Positions 50,078 through 60,672 are shown, numbered from the stretch's first letter. The stretch: 64,000 bases of DNA from Actinomadura latina NBRC 106108 (GCF_001552195.1 NZ_BCQS01000007.1:124001-188000), one strand, 5' to 3'. Notes: generated by a model not told the origin, from the sequence alone. Made by a program: numbers and translations.

Positions 50078-50884
50078 ATGCCCGAGGTGACCTCATTCGC
50101 CCCCGGTTTTCCGAGCTGGGTTGAGCTGGCCGGCCCGGACCCGGAGCGGTCGAAGGACTTCTACTGCCGCCTGTTCGGCTGGTACTCCTACACGCTCACC
50201 GCCGACGTCGGCGAGTACGAGGTCTTCACGCTCGGCGGCGTCCAGGGGCCGGAGGTCGCCGGGATGCAGACCCTCGCGGACGACTCCCTGCCCTCGTCCT
50301 GGACGTGCTACTTCCGCACCGACGACATCCCGGCCTGCCTCGACTCCGTCCGCGGCGCGGGCGGCCTGGTCCTGGTGGAGCCGACCGACATCGCCGACCT
50401 GGGGCAGATGGCGCTGTGCTCCGACCCGGAGGGCGCCGACTTCGCCCTCTGGTACCCGTACCACCTGCAGGGCGCGGGCGTGGTGGACGAGCCGGCCGCG
50501 ATGTGCTGGGTGGAGCTGGCCTGCCGCGACATCCAGGGCGCCCGCCGCTTCTACGGCCAGGTCTTCGGCTGGAAGGCCGTGGACCGCGACTACTACAGCT
50601 CCGTCTACACCAACTGGAAGGTCGGCGACTGGTCCGTGGCCGGCATGGTCTCGATGGACGAGCACTGGCCGCCCGGCTACCCGGCCCATTGGATCCCGTA
50701 CTTCTGGGTGTCCGACTGCGACGACTCCGCCGCCAAGGTCGCCGAGCTGGGCGGCCGGGTCCACATCCCGCCGACCGACGTCAAGCCGGGCCGCTTCTGC
50801 ATCGTCACCGACCCGACCGGCGCCCGCCTGGCGCTCCTCACCCCGGCCGTCCCCGATCACGCCGCCGTCCGGAGCCGTCCCTGA
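50078..50884 (+). CDS. Two-domain VOC (glyoxalase-like) protein, copy 2
   Basis: A 268-residue paralog of the preceding VOC protein: SWVELAGPDPERSKDFYCRL ... FALWYPYH, then CWVELACRDIQGARRFYGQV ... DPTGARLALLTPA. The halves share YYxSVYTNWKVGDWxVAGMV and PAHWIPYFWV between the two proteins, which points to tandem gene duplication. Substrate unknown. The ATG follows a CAGGGGCGGG ribosome tract. Each gene has its own copy of the upstream element, so they are transcribed separately. Confidence 0.83.
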   Translation: MPEVTSFAPGFPSWVELAGPDPERSKDFYCRLFGWYSYTLTADVGEYEVFTLGGVQGPEVAGMQTLADDSLPSSWTCYFRTDDIPACLDSVRGAGGLVLVEPTDIADLGQMALCSDPEGADFALWYPYHLQGAGVVDEPAAMCWVELACRDIQGARRFYGQVFGWKAVDRDYYSSVYTNWKVGDWSVAGMVSMDEHWPPGYPAHWIPYFWVSDCDDSAAKVAELGGRVHIPPTDVKPGRFCIVTDPTGARLALLTPAVPDHAAVRSRP

Positions 50885-51007
50885 CCGGAGCTACGGCCGC
50901 GACAGGGCTTCGCTGACGCCAGGGGTCGGTGGAGGGCACGGGCGGGTCTCCGTGCCCAGGTGACAGCCGGGCGGCCCCGGATTCGTCGCTGGCTTGATGA
51001 AGCGCGG

Positions 51008-51685
51008 TCAAGGTGAGGGATGCCGCCGGTCAGGGGCGTGCAGGCGGCCGAGGAGCATCAGGACGAGTTCGTCGATGACCTCGTCGAGGGTGGCGTCGAC
51101 CCAGCCGGCGCTCCAGTCGTGCAGGAGGCCGTTGATGCTGCCGATGAAGGCGGTCGCGGCGATCCGGTAGTCGCGGTCGGCGATCTCGCCGCGCGCGGCG
51201 GCGGCGGCCGCCTCGGCGCAGAGGAAGTCGACCCAGCGGGCGCGGCGGGTGAGGCGCTGCCGGTCCATCCGCGGGCTGACGCCGATGATCTCGACGAACG
51301 CGATCCGGATCCGGGCGCGGTCGGCGGTGACGCTGGCGGCGTAGGCGCGGAAGAGCCGCGCCGTGCGTTCGGCGAGGTCGAGGCCCCGGACGGACGGGAG
51401 CGCGGCGACGACGTCGCGTTCGGCGCCGTCGTTGACCTCGAGGTGCAGTTCGGCGAGGAGGTCCTCCAGGGTGCTGAACTCCTCGTAGAACTGGCGGGTG
51501 GACAGGCCGGCGGCCTCGCTCAGCGCGGCGACCGTCGTGCCCCGGTAGCCGGGGCCGCGGCCGAACATCTCCAGCCCGGCGTCGAGGAATTTGCGGCGCC
51601 GCTCGGCGCGCCGCTCGGCCGCGGATCTGCCCCCGTACCTGCCGGTCGGCCGTGCGCGCCTCTCCGCCACCTCGCTCCTCCCCAT
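51008..51685 (-). CDS. TetR-family transcriptional regulator
   Basis: A 225-residue regulator. The N-terminal DNA-binding helix-turn-helix is RRKFLDAGLEMFGRGPGYRG followed by TTVAALSEAAGLSTRQFYEEF, with a basic leader before it. The C-terminal ligand domain (RTARLFRAYAASVTADRARI ... FIGSINGLLHDWSAGWVD) is of the larger TetR type. ATG 51685 is taken as start; in-frame codons further upstream lack a ribosome site. It is divergent from the secreted beta-propeller gene and probably binds the TTACTG-tc-CAGTAA palindrome between them. Confidence 0.86.
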   Translation of the reverse strand: MGRSEVAERRARPTGRYGGRSAAERRAERRRKFLDAGLEMFGRGPGYRGTTVAALSEAAGLSTRQFYEEFSTLEDLLAELHLEVNDGAERDVVAALPSVRGLDLAERTARLFRAYAASVTADRARIRIAFVEIIGVSPRMDRQRLTRRARWVDFLCAEAAAAAARGEIADRDYRIAATAFIGSINGLLHDWSAGWVDATLDEVIDELVLMLLGRLHAPDRRHPSP

Positions 51686-51738
51686 GGCCCGGACGGCATT
51701 TTCCCGCATCCGGGTCTTGTGTCGCACATCACCCTGGA

Positions 51739-51752
51739 TTACTGTCCAGTAA
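51739..51752. promoter_or_regulatory. Inverted repeat TTACTG-TC-CAGTAA (likely TetR operator)
   Basis: A perfect 6-bp inverted repeat with a 2-base centre in the 126-base gap between the divergent TetR and beta-propeller genes. This position suits joint control of both genes by the TetR protein. Confidence 0.6.
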
Positions 51753-51811
51753 CCGAGTCGGAACACGGCCGTTTTCAGACTGGAGACCTACCCCCCCCAC
51801 TGGAGGACGCG

Positions 51812-53050
51812 ATGCCTTCCCGAAGTCTCCGAAGACGAACCGCACTGCTCGGCTGCGCCGTCCTCGCGGCGACCGCGATGTCCGGGGCGCTCCCCGCGCA
51901 GGCCCAGCCCGTGCAGCCCGCCCAGCCGGCCCAGGCGGCGGCGCTGCGCGACGTGATGGCCGTCGGCAACGGCCAGGGCGGCACCGTCAGCTTCATCGAC
52001 ACCGCCACCTACCAGAACCTCGGCTCCATCAACGTCGTCCCGGACCTGCAGCAGCGCCTGGACTCGATGACCGTCGTGGAGCGCGTCGGCTACGAGGCCG
52101 TCAACGCCGCGCAGGGCTACCGCAAGCTCGTCGACGACATGGCCGTCTCCCCGGACGGCCGGACGCTCTACATCTCGCGGGGCGCGCTGTCGGACGCCGT
52201 CGCGTTCGACATCGCCACGAAGAAGATGCTGTGGCGGCACAAGACCGAGGGCTTCAAGGCCGACCACGCCGCGCTGTCGGCGGACGGGAGGCAGTTCATC
52301 GTCTCGGCCACCACCGCGAGCAAGGCCGAGGTCATCGACACCGCGACCGGCGCGCTGCGGACGAGCTTCGCGACCGGCGCCTACCCGCACGCCAACGACT
52401 ACTCGCCCGACGGGACGATCCTCTACAACTCCAGCATCGGCATCACCTCGCTGCCCAAGCTGCTGAACGGGCTCAAGGGGTCGCGGGCCGTCACGGCGGT
52501 GGACGCCGCGACGTTCAAGCCGCTGCGCACGTACCAGTTCGAGTACGGGATCCGCCCGGCGGTGTTCACCCGCGACAACAAGACGATGTACGCGCAGCTG
52601 TCCTACCTCAACGGGTTCGTCGAGTACGACCTGGCGGCCGGGAAGATCACGCGGACGGTGACCATGCCGTTCAGCGACAAGGCCGCCAAGATGAAGCCGG
52701 ACGACTACCCGCAGAACTCCGCGCACCACGGAATGGCGATGAACGCCGACGAGTCCAAGCTGTGCGTGGCCGGGACGATCGACGACTACGTCTCCATCGT
52801 CTCCCGGTCCGGCCTCACCACGGACGGGACCGTCACCTACGCCACCGACGCCCTGCCGTACTGGACGCAGACCAGCCCGAACGGCCACGACTGCTTCGTC
52901 TCGCTCGCCGAGGACGACCAGATCTCCGTGGTCGACTACCGGACCGCCAGGGAGGTCGCCCGCATCGACGTCGGCCGCTTCCCGCAGCGGGAACGGGCCG
53001 CCAAGCTGACCCCCGAGGCCCTCGCGTCCCTGGACCCGGCCAAGGGCTGA
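51812..53050 (+). CDS. Secreted YncE-like beta-propeller protein
   Basis: A 412-residue exported protein. The signal peptide is MPSRSLRRRTALLGCAVLAA followed by TAMSGALPAQAQ. The mature protein has repeated blades such as DDMAVSPDGRTLYISRGALS, ADHAALSADGRQFIVSATTA and NSAHHGMAMNADESKLCVAG. This is the YVTN/YncE 6-7-bladed propeller type, with unknown ligand. ATG 51812 has GGAGG five bases upstream. The divergent TetR and the palindrome suggest ligand-controlled expression. Confidence 0.83.
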   Translation: MPSRSLRRRTALLGCAVLAATAMSGALPAQAQPVQPAQPAQAAALRDVMAVGNGQGGTVSFIDTATYQNLGSINVVPDLQQRLDSMTVVERVGYEAVNAAQGYRKLVDDMAVSPDGRTLYISRGALSDAVAFDIATKKMLWRHKTEGFKADHAALSADGRQFIVSATTASKAEVIDTATGALRTSFATGAYPHANDYSPDGTILYNSSIGITSLPKLLNGLKGSRAVTAVDAATFKPLRTYQFEYGIRPAVFTRDNKTMYAQLSYLNGFVEYDLAAGKITRTVTMPFSDKAAKMKPDDYPQNSAHHGMAMNADESKLCVAGTIDDYVSIVSRSGLTTDGTVTYATDALPYWTQTSPNGHDCFVSLAEDDQISVVDYRTAREVARIDVGRFPQRERAAKLTPEALASLDPAKG

Positions 53051-53179
53051 CCCGCCCCCGAAACCGCCACCGCGGGGCCCGCCGCCACCCACATCCGGCG
53101 GGCCGCGCGGTGGCCCTTCCGTTCCCGCCCCGTGGTTGGAGGCCCGGCGCGGGAGAACTGGCGCATGACTTGGCTCCAT

Positions 53180-53193
53180 AATTGTTGACAATT
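53180..53193. promoter_or_regulatory. GntR/FCD-type operator AATTGT-TG-ACAATT
   Basis: A perfect inverted repeat with TTGT-nn-ACAA core, 27 bases before the first gene of the aromatic operon. This is the form typical for FadR/VanR-like regulators. Half-sites ACAAA and ACAATT recur before the GntR gene at about 57456-57473. Confidence 0.6.
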
Positions 53194-53219
53194 TGGGTGA
53201 CGGGGTGGAGGGTGCCGCC

Positions 53220-53960
53220 ATGAGTACTTCGGCCTCTCCCAGCCCGCTGCTCGTCGTCAGCGCCCACGCGGGCGACTTCGTCTGGCGCGCCGGCGGCGCG
53301 ATCGCGCTGGCCGCCGCGCGCGGCGACCGCGCCAAGGTGGTGTGCCTCAGCTACGGCGAGCGCGGCGAGTCCGCCCGCGCCTGGCGCGAGGGCATGCGGC
53401 TGGACGAGATCAAGAAGCTGCGGCGGGGCGAGGCCGAGGCCGCCGCGGCTGTGCTGGGCGCCGAGATCGAGTTCCTGGACGCCGGCGACTACCCCCTCGT
53501 CGAGTCGCGGGAGCTGGTCGACCGGCTCGTCGGGATCTACCGGGAGTTCGTGCCGGCCGTCGTCCTGACGCACACCCTCGCCGACCCGTACAACGGCGAC
53601 CACCCGGCGGCGGCGCGGATGGCGCTGCAGGCCCGCGTGCTCGCCCAGGCCATCGGCTACGACGCGCCCGGCGAGCCGCTCGGCGCGCCGCCGGTGTTCT
53701 TCTTCGAGCCGCACCAGCCGGAGCAGTGCGAGTTCAAGCCGGACGTGCTGCTCGACATCACCCCGGTGTTCGGCAAGAAGCGCGCGGCGATGGAGTGCTT
53801 GCCCGCGCAGGTCCACATGTGGGACTACTACACCGACCTCGCGAAACGGCGGGGCGTGCAGCTGAAGCGGAACGCGGGCCCCAACCTGGGGCTGCCGCAC
53901 GACACGCGCGCCGAGGCGTACGTCCGGCTGTACCCGCAGACCACGGCGGAGCTGGCATGA
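53220..53960 (+). CDS. galB: 4-oxalomesaconate hydratase-like PIG-L family protein
   Basis: A 246-residue PIG-L/LmbE-fold zinc protein. The metal motif is SAHAGDFVWRAGG; in GalB-type hydratases the deacetylase HPDDE is replaced by an HAxDF form, as here. The downstream HTLADPYNGDHPAAARMA supplies further ligands. It is predicted to hydrate 4-oxalomesaconate to 4-carboxy-4-hydroxy-2-oxoadipate in aromatic meta-cleavage. The ATG has GGAGGG eight bases upstream. Its stop overlaps the aldolase ATG (ATGA), which begins a run of four coupled genes. Confidence 0.83.
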   Translation: MSTSASPSPLLVVSAHAGDFVWRAGGAIALAAARGDRAKVVCLSYGERGESARAWREGMRLDEIKKLRRGEAEAAAAVLGAEIEFLDAGDYPLVESRELVDRLVGIYREFVPAVVLTHTLADPYNGDHPAAARMALQARVLAQAIGYDAPGEPLGAPPVFFFEPHQPEQCEFKPDVLLDITPVFGKKRAAMECLPAQVHMWDYYTDLAKRRGVQLKRNAGPNLGLPHDTRAEAYVRLYPQTTAELA

Positions 53961-54655
53961 GGACGGTCGTCGTCACGAACCCGCCGCGCGCCGGCGCCGC
54001 CGCGGTGGACTCCCTCGCCGGGTACGGCGTCGCCACCGTCCACGAGGCCATGGGACGCACCGGTTTCCTCGGGCCGTCCATCCGGCCGGTGCACCTCGGG
54101 TCGCGCATCGCGGGGACGGCGGTGACCGTCCTGTCGTGGCCGGGCGACAACCTGATGATCCATGTCGCGGTCGAGCAGTGCCGTCCCGGCGACGTGCTGG
54201 TGGTGACCACCACGTCGCCGTCCACCGACGGCATGTTCGGCGAGCTGTTCGCGACCGCGCTGCAGCGGCGGGGCGTGCGCGGGCTCGTCATCGACGCGGG
54301 GGTGCGGGACGTCGCGGAACTGCATGAGATGGGCTTCCCGGTGTGGTCGGCGGCGGTCAGCGCGCAGGGCACGGTGAAGGCCACGCCGGGCGCGGTGAAC
54401 GTGCCGGTCACGATCGGCGGGCAGCTCATCCGGCCGGGCGACGTGGTCCTCGCCGACGATGACGGGGTCGTCCGGGTCGAGCGCGAGTCCGCCGCGGAGG
54501 CGGTGAAGGCCGCGCGGGCCCGCGAGGAGAAGGAGGCCGCGACCCGCGCCGCCTTCCGGCAGGGCGAACTCGGCCTCGACCGGTACGGGCTGCGCGACCG
54601 GCTCCCCGGGATGGGCATCGAGTACGTCGACTACGCGGAGTACATCGGGCGATGA
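53957..54655 (+). CDS. ligK: 4-carboxy-4-hydroxy-2-oxoadipate aldolase (LigK/GalC-like)
   Basis: A 232-residue member of the RraA-like aldolase/oxaloacetate decarboxylase family: VATVHEAMGRTGFLGPSIRP, GDVLVVTTTSPSTDGMFGEL, RGVRGLVIDAGVRDVAELHE, GDVVLADDDGVVRV. The GELFATAL-G-DAGVRD pattern is that of the class II pyruvate aldolases that split 4-carboxy-4-hydroxy-2-oxoadipate into pyruvate and oxaloacetate. It requires a divalent metal. The ATG overlaps the previous stop, and its own stop overlaps the next start. Confidence 0.88.
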   Translation: MRTVVVTNPPRAGAAAVDSLAGYGVATVHEAMGRTGFLGPSIRPVHLGSRIAGTAVTVLSWPGDNLMIHVAVEQCRPGDVLVVTTTSPSTDGMFGELFATALQRRGVRGLVIDAGVRDVAELHEMGFPVWSAAVSAQGTVKATPGAVNVPVTIGGQLIRPGDVVLADDDGVVRVERESAAEAVKAARAREEKEAATRAAFRQGELGLDRYGLRDRLPGMGIEYVDYAEYIGR

Positions 54656-55695
54656 CCGGTATTCGCTGCATGCTCATGCGCGGCGGGACGTCCAAGGGCG
54701 CGTACTTCCTGGCCGGGGACCTGCCGTCCGACCCGGCTGAACGCGACGACCTGCTGCTGCGGATCATGGGCACTCCCGACCCGCGGCAGATCGACGGGAT
54801 CGGCGGCGCGCACCCGCTGACCAGCAAGGTCGCGGTCGTGTCGCCGTCCGCCGGCGACGAAGCCGACGTCGACTACCTGTTCCTGCAGCTCGGGGTCGAG
54901 GAGCCGACGGTCTCCGGCCGGCAGAACTGCGGGAACGTGCTCGCCGGCGTCGGGCCGTTCGCCGTCGAGCGCGGGCTCGTGTCGGCGGGCGGCGACCGGA
55001 CGAGCGTCCGCGTCCGGATGCTGAACTCCGGCAGTATCGCCACCGCGACGTTCCCGACGCCCGGCGGCGCGGTCGACTACGGCGGCGGCACCGCCATCTC
55101 CGGCGTGCCGGGCACGGCGGCGCGGATCGATCTGGACTTCGCGGGGACGGAAGGATCCGCCTGCGGGGCGCTGCTTCCCACCGGCCGTCCCCGCGACCGG
55201 ATCGACGGCATCGACGTCACCTGCGTCGACAACGGCATGCCGGTCGTGGTCGCCGCCGCGTCCGACCTCGGCGTCACCGGCTACGAGACCGACCTGTCCC
55301 ACCTGCGGGACCGGATCCAGTCGCTGCGGCTCCAGGCGGGCGAGCTGATGGGCCTCGGCGACGTGTCGGCCGCCTCGGTGCCGAAGACGACCCTCGTCGC
55401 GCCGCCCCGCGACGGCGGGACGATCTGCACCCGCACGTTCATCCCGCTGCGCATGCACACCTCGATCGGCGTCCTCGGCGCGGTCAGCGTCGCGACCGCG
55501 CTGCTGGTCGACGGCGCCGTGGGGCACGACCTCGCGGATGTCCCGCCGCCGGGCGCACCCATGGGCATCGAGCATCCGGCCGGCCGCCTGGACGTCGTGG
55601 TCGAGCTGGACGGCACCGCCGTCCGGCGGTCCAGCGTCGTCCGGACGGCCCGCAAACTCTTCGACGGCACCGTCTTCCCCCGGAGCACCCGATGA
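54652..55695 (+). CDS. galD: 4-oxalomesaconate tautomerase (GalD, PrpF family)
   Basis: A 347-residue protein of the diaminopimelate-epimerase-like PrpF fold. MRGGTSKGAYFLAGDLP is the typical N-terminal motif, followed by QNCGNVLAGVGPFA with the catalytic Cys, and GIDVTCVDNGMPVVV in the second half. In the gallate pathway GalD converts the keto to the enol form (or the isomer) of 4-oxalomesaconate before GalB acts. Coupling to the LigK/GalC and VOC genes by ATGA overlaps on both sides supports the assignment. Confidence 0.87.
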   Translation: MTGIRCMLMRGGTSKGAYFLAGDLPSDPAERDDLLLRIMGTPDPRQIDGIGGAHPLTSKVAVVSPSAGDEADVDYLFLQLGVEEPTVSGRQNCGNVLAGVGPFAVERGLVSAGGDRTSVRVRMLNSGSIATATFPTPGGAVDYGGGTAISGVPGTAARIDLDFAGTEGSACGALLPTGRPRDRIDGIDVTCVDNGMPVVVAAASDLGVTGYETDLSHLRDRIQSLRLQAGELMGLGDVSAASVPKTTLVAPPRDGGTICTRTFIPLRMHTSIGVLGAVSVATALLVDGAVGHDLADVPPPGAPMGIEHPAGRLDVVVELDGTAVRRSSVVRTARKLFDGTVFPRSTR

Positions 55696-56639
55696 ACATC
55701 AAGCACGAGATCGCGCACGTCGCCCACGTCGAGCTGCTGACGCCCGAGCCCGAGAAGAGCCTGTGGTTCTTCACCCGGATCATGGGCCTCACCGAGGTCG
55801 GCGCCGAGGGCGACTCGGTGTACCTGCGGACATGGGACGACTACGAGCACCACACGCTCAAGCTCACCGCGCACAGCACGTCCGGCATCCGGCGGACCGG
55901 GCTGCGCACGTCCTCGCAGGAGGCCCTCGACCGGCGCGTCCAGGCCATCGAGGACGCCGGGCTCGGCATCGGCTGGCGGGACGGCGACCCCGGCCTCGGC
56001 CCGACCTACGTGTTCCGCGACCCCGACGGCCACGAGCTGGAGATCTACTGGGAGTCGCAGTGGTACGAGGCGCCGCCGGAGCTGGCGCCGGCGCTGAAGA
56101 ACCAGGCGCAGGCGTACCCGGCGATGGGCGTGTGCGTCCGCCGCCTCGACCACGTCAACTTCCTCGCCGCCGACGTCGTGCCGAGCACCGACCTCCTGCG
56201 GGACGTCCTGGGCGCGCACGCCACCGAGCAGATCCAGCTGGACGACGGCACCATCGGCGCGCGCTGGATGACGTTCACCAACAAGTCCTACGACATCGTC
56301 TACACGCGGGACTGGACGGGCGCCAACGGCCGCCTGCACCACATCGCGTTCGCCACCGACACCCGCGAGGACATCCTCCGCGCCGCCGACATCTTCCTCG
56401 ACAACGACGTCTTCATCGAGACCGGGCCGCACAAGCACGCCATCCAGCAGACGTTCTTCCTCTACGTCTACGAGCCGGGCGGCAACCGCATCGAGCTGTG
56501 CAACCCGTGCGCCCGGCTCGTCCTGGCGCCCGACTGGAAGACGATCACCTGGACGGAGGCCGAGCGCGCCAAGGGCCAGGCGTGGGGCCTGAAGACGATC
56601 GAGTCGTTCCACACCCATGGCACCCCGCCGGTTGACTAG
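55692..56639 (+). CDS. VOC-type extradiol ring-cleavage dioxygenase
   Basis: A 315-residue two-domain type I extradiol dioxygenase. The Fe(II) triad is His154 (RRLDHVNFLAAD), His217 (RLHHIAFAT) and Glu268 (NRIELCNP), with Tyr260 in the active-site region (FFLYVYEPGGN). The N-terminal half lacks the triad, as in catechol 2,3-dioxygenases. It is the only ring-opening enzyme in this operon and would supply the intermediate used by GalD, GalB and LigK. LigAB/GalA-type (class III) enzymes normally do this, so the arrangement is unusual. The substrate is therefore inferred to be a gallate-like or carboxylated catechol. Confidence 0.85.
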   Translation: MNIKHEIAHVAHVELLTPEPEKSLWFFTRIMGLTEVGAEGDSVYLRTWDDYEHHTLKLTAHSTSGIRRTGLRTSSQEALDRRVQAIEDAGLGIGWRDGDPGLGPTYVFRDPDGHELEIYWESQWYEAPPELAPALKNQAQAYPAMGVCVRRLDHVNFLAADVVPSTDLLRDVLGAHATEQIQLDDGTIGARWMTFTNKSYDIVYTRDWTGANGRLHHIAFATDTREDILRAADIFLDNDVFIETGPHKHAIQQTFFLYVYEPGGNRIELCNPCARLVLAPDWKTITWTEAERAKGQAWGLKTIESFHTHGTPPVD

Positions 56640-56640
56640 G

Positions 56641-57405
56641 TCAGCCGGCGGACAGGCGCCTCAGCAGGTCGCGGCTGGCGGCGGCCATCGGGTTCGGGAC
56701 GTCCAGCTCGTCCAGCATGGCCGCCGCCGCGTCCATCTCGGCGGCGCGGCGGACCGCGTGCCTGTAGGTGCCTCCGACGAGGCGGTCGACGGTGTGCTCG
56801 CCGGCCGCGGTCAGCTCCGCGACGATGTTCGCGCGGAGCCAGTCCTCGCAGCCGGCGGCCCGCGCGGCTTCGAGGGCCTCGACGACCGACCCGGCGAGGC
56901 CCTTGAAGAACACGCTGCGGAGCAGCTTGCGCTCCGCGGCCAGCCCGGCGGCGCCGTCCAGCACCTGGACCTCCGCGCCGAGCGGGGTGAGGATCTGCGC
57001 GACCTCGGCGGCGCCCTCTCCGCTGATCAGCAGCGGCGTGCGGAGCCCGCGTCCCGGCACCGGCGCCATGATGGCCACGTCGGCGAACCGGACGCCGTTC
57101 TCTCTCGCGATCGCGTCGAGTTCCCGCTTGAGGCCGGGGGAGCCGGTGTTCAGGTCGGCCCAGACCGCGCCGTCGGCGACCGCCCCCGCGCCCGCCTTGA
57201 GCGCCGCGGCGGCGTCGTGCGCGCTGTTGACGCTCAGCACGAGATCGGCTCCGGCCACGGCGCCGGCCTCGCTCGCGCAGGCGACCGTCCCGTCCGGCGC
57301 GGGAACGGCGGGATCGTAGCCGCGGACGACGGCGCCCGCCGCGACGAGGCCGCCCGCGATGGCGCCGCCCGCCTCGCCCAGTCCCAGCACCGCGATGACC
57401 GGCAT
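56641..57405 (-). CDS. NAD(P)-dependent oxidoreductase (6-phosphogluconate dehydrogenase-like, DUF1932)
   Basis: A 254-residue protein: VLGLGEAGGAIAGGL is the nucleotide motif, DLVLSVNSAHDAAAAL and VWADLNTGSPGLKRELD follow, and GLAAERKLLRSVFFKGLAGS carries the catalytic-Lys-type helix. The C-terminal helical domain is of the DUF1932 type. It is convergent to the dioxygenase and divergent from the GntR gene, so it is likely part of the same pathway. It might oxidise a ring-cleavage semialdehyde or a side-chain alcohol; the reaction is unknown. Confidence 0.8.
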   Translation of the reverse strand: MPVIAVLGLGEAGGAIAGGLVAAGAVVRGYDPAVPAPDGTVACASEAGAVAGADLVLSVNSAHDAAAALKAGAGAVADGAVWADLNTGSPGLKRELDAIARENGVRFADVAIMAPVPGRGLRTPLLISGEGAAEVAQILTPLGAEVQVLDGAAGLAAERKLLRSVFFKGLAGSVVEALEAARAAGCEDWLRANIVAELTAAGEHTVDRLVGGTYRHAVRRAAEMDAAAAMLDELDVPNPMAAASRDLLRRLSAG

Positions 57406-57479
57406 GCCGTTCCCCTCCCTCGCCCGACCTCCCGCTGCGGCTACCCTAGATCAGCGACAAAAATGGCGACAATTCGGGA

Positions 57480-58118
57480 GTGCCGGTGAGCGACGTGGTG
57501 GGCGGGATCCGGGAGGCGATCCTGCGCGGCGAGTTCGTCCCGAACCAGCGGCTCATCGAGGCGGACCTGTCCGAGCGGTTCGCCGCCAGCCGCGCCAGCG
57601 TCCGCGCGGCCCTCGCCGACCTGGCCAACGAGGGCCTCATCGAGCGCGTGCAGAACCGCGGCGCCCGCGTCCGCGCGGTCTCCCTCGCCGAGGCCGTCGA
57701 GATCTCCGAGGTCCGGATGGTGGTCGAGGGCCTGTGCGCGGCGAAGGCCGCCGAGCGCGCCACCGCGGCCGACGCCGCCGGACTGCGGGAGATCGGGGAC
57801 GCGATGCGCTCCGCCGTCGAGTCCGGCGACGTGCTCGGCTACTCCCGGCTGAACGAGCGCCTCCACCGCCGCGTCCGCGAGATCAGCGGGCAGCGGACGG
57901 CCGCGGACGTCCTCGAACGGCTGCGCGCGCAGAACGTCCGCCACCAGTTCCGGCTGGCCATGCACCCGGGCCGCCCGCAGGCGTCGCTGCCGCAGCACCT
58001 GGCCATCATCGACGCGATCGCCGCCGGCGACCCGGACGCCGCCGAGCGCGCCGCCCGCGACCACCTGCGCAGCGTCATCGAGACCCTCCCGGACGTCGGC
58101 CGCGGCCTCCTCTCCTGA
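57480..58118 (+). CDS. GntR-family (FCD) transcriptional regulator
   Basis: A 212-residue regulator. The N-terminal winged helix is REAILRGEFVPNQRLIEADL and ASRASVRAALADLANEGLIE, and the C-terminal FCD helical ligand domain is VVEGLCAAKAAERATAADAA ... LNERLHRRVREI ... HLAIIDAIAAGDPDAAERAA, with His residues for a metal. It is the likely repressor of the operon at 53220, as the AATTGT-TG-ACAATT palindrome upstream of that operon is of the expected class. GTG 57480 or 57486 may be the start. Confidence 0.86.
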   Translation: MPVSDVVGGIREAILRGEFVPNQRLIEADLSERFAASRASVRAALADLANEGLIERVQNRGARVRAVSLAEAVEISEVRMVVEGLCAAKAAERATAADAAGLREIGDAMRSAVESGDVLGYSRLNERLHRRVREISGQRTAADVLERLRAQNVRHQFRLAMHPGRPQASLPQHLAIIDAIAAGDPDAAERAARDHLRSVIETLPDVGRGLLS

Positions 58119-58226
58119 CGCGGAAAACCCTTCGCGCTCGCGGGGCGCCGCCGGTTACCGTCGCGCATGCCGCGACGGACGATCTTGTCCGGCGGCGGCC
58201 GTCATCGAGTGCGAAGGAGGATCCCG

Positions 58227-60260
<2,034 letters not shown>

Positions 60261-60266
60261 CGGGGT

Positions 60267-60298
60267 ACCGGGGCCGCACGGGAGCGTGCGGCCCCGGT
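60267..60298. terminator. Terminator hairpin after the EF-G paralog
   Basis: ACCGGGGCCGCACG (60267-60280), a GGAG loop and CGTGCGGCCCCGGT (60285-60298) form a perfect 14-bp stem, 6 bases after the stop. Confidence 0.8.
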
Positions 60299-60481
60299 TC
60301 AGCTCCAGATCGTCACGTAGACCGGGGGACGGAAGCGGGACGGCGGGACGCCCGAACCGGGGGAGCGCATGATGTGCAGCGCCTCGGCGGTGGCGAGGAA
60401 GCGCCGGAACGCGCCCGCGAGCGGCGGGCGCCGGTCGGGCGCCAGCGTGGTGGCGTGCCAGGGCGACCGGGCCCTCGTCCG
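60299..60481 (-). pseudogene. C-terminal remnant of a LysR-type regulator
   Basis: The minus-strand frame ends with WHATTLAPDRRPPLAGAFRR, then FLATAEALHIM and PPSRFRPPVYVTIWS before a stop. This is the typical C-terminus of actinomycete LysR regulators (FRPxVxVTxWS). Nothing upstream in any frame continues the LysR effector or HTH domain, so about 60 residues survive. It is probably a decayed gene rather than an active protein. Confidence 0.5.
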
Positions 60482-60672
60482 AACCCCTCCATCGTCCCGT
60501 CCGGCAGGCCCGCACCGCGCCGGAGATCGCCCTGTCGGTGCTTGCGGAGGGTCACTGCCACTGAGTGTTGACGGCCGGTCGCGACCAGAATTAGATTCGG
60601 ATCCCGACCGGTCGGTATGTTCCCATTCCGCCCGGGCGACCACGGCACCCAGGACGACACGGAGGCGGACGG

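Noticed and set aside
53220..53960. Mycothiol or GlcNAc deacetylase (MshB/LmbE) assignment
   Set aside because: The HPDDE metal motif is replaced by HAGDF and the neighbours are aromatic-pathway genes, so GalB fits better.
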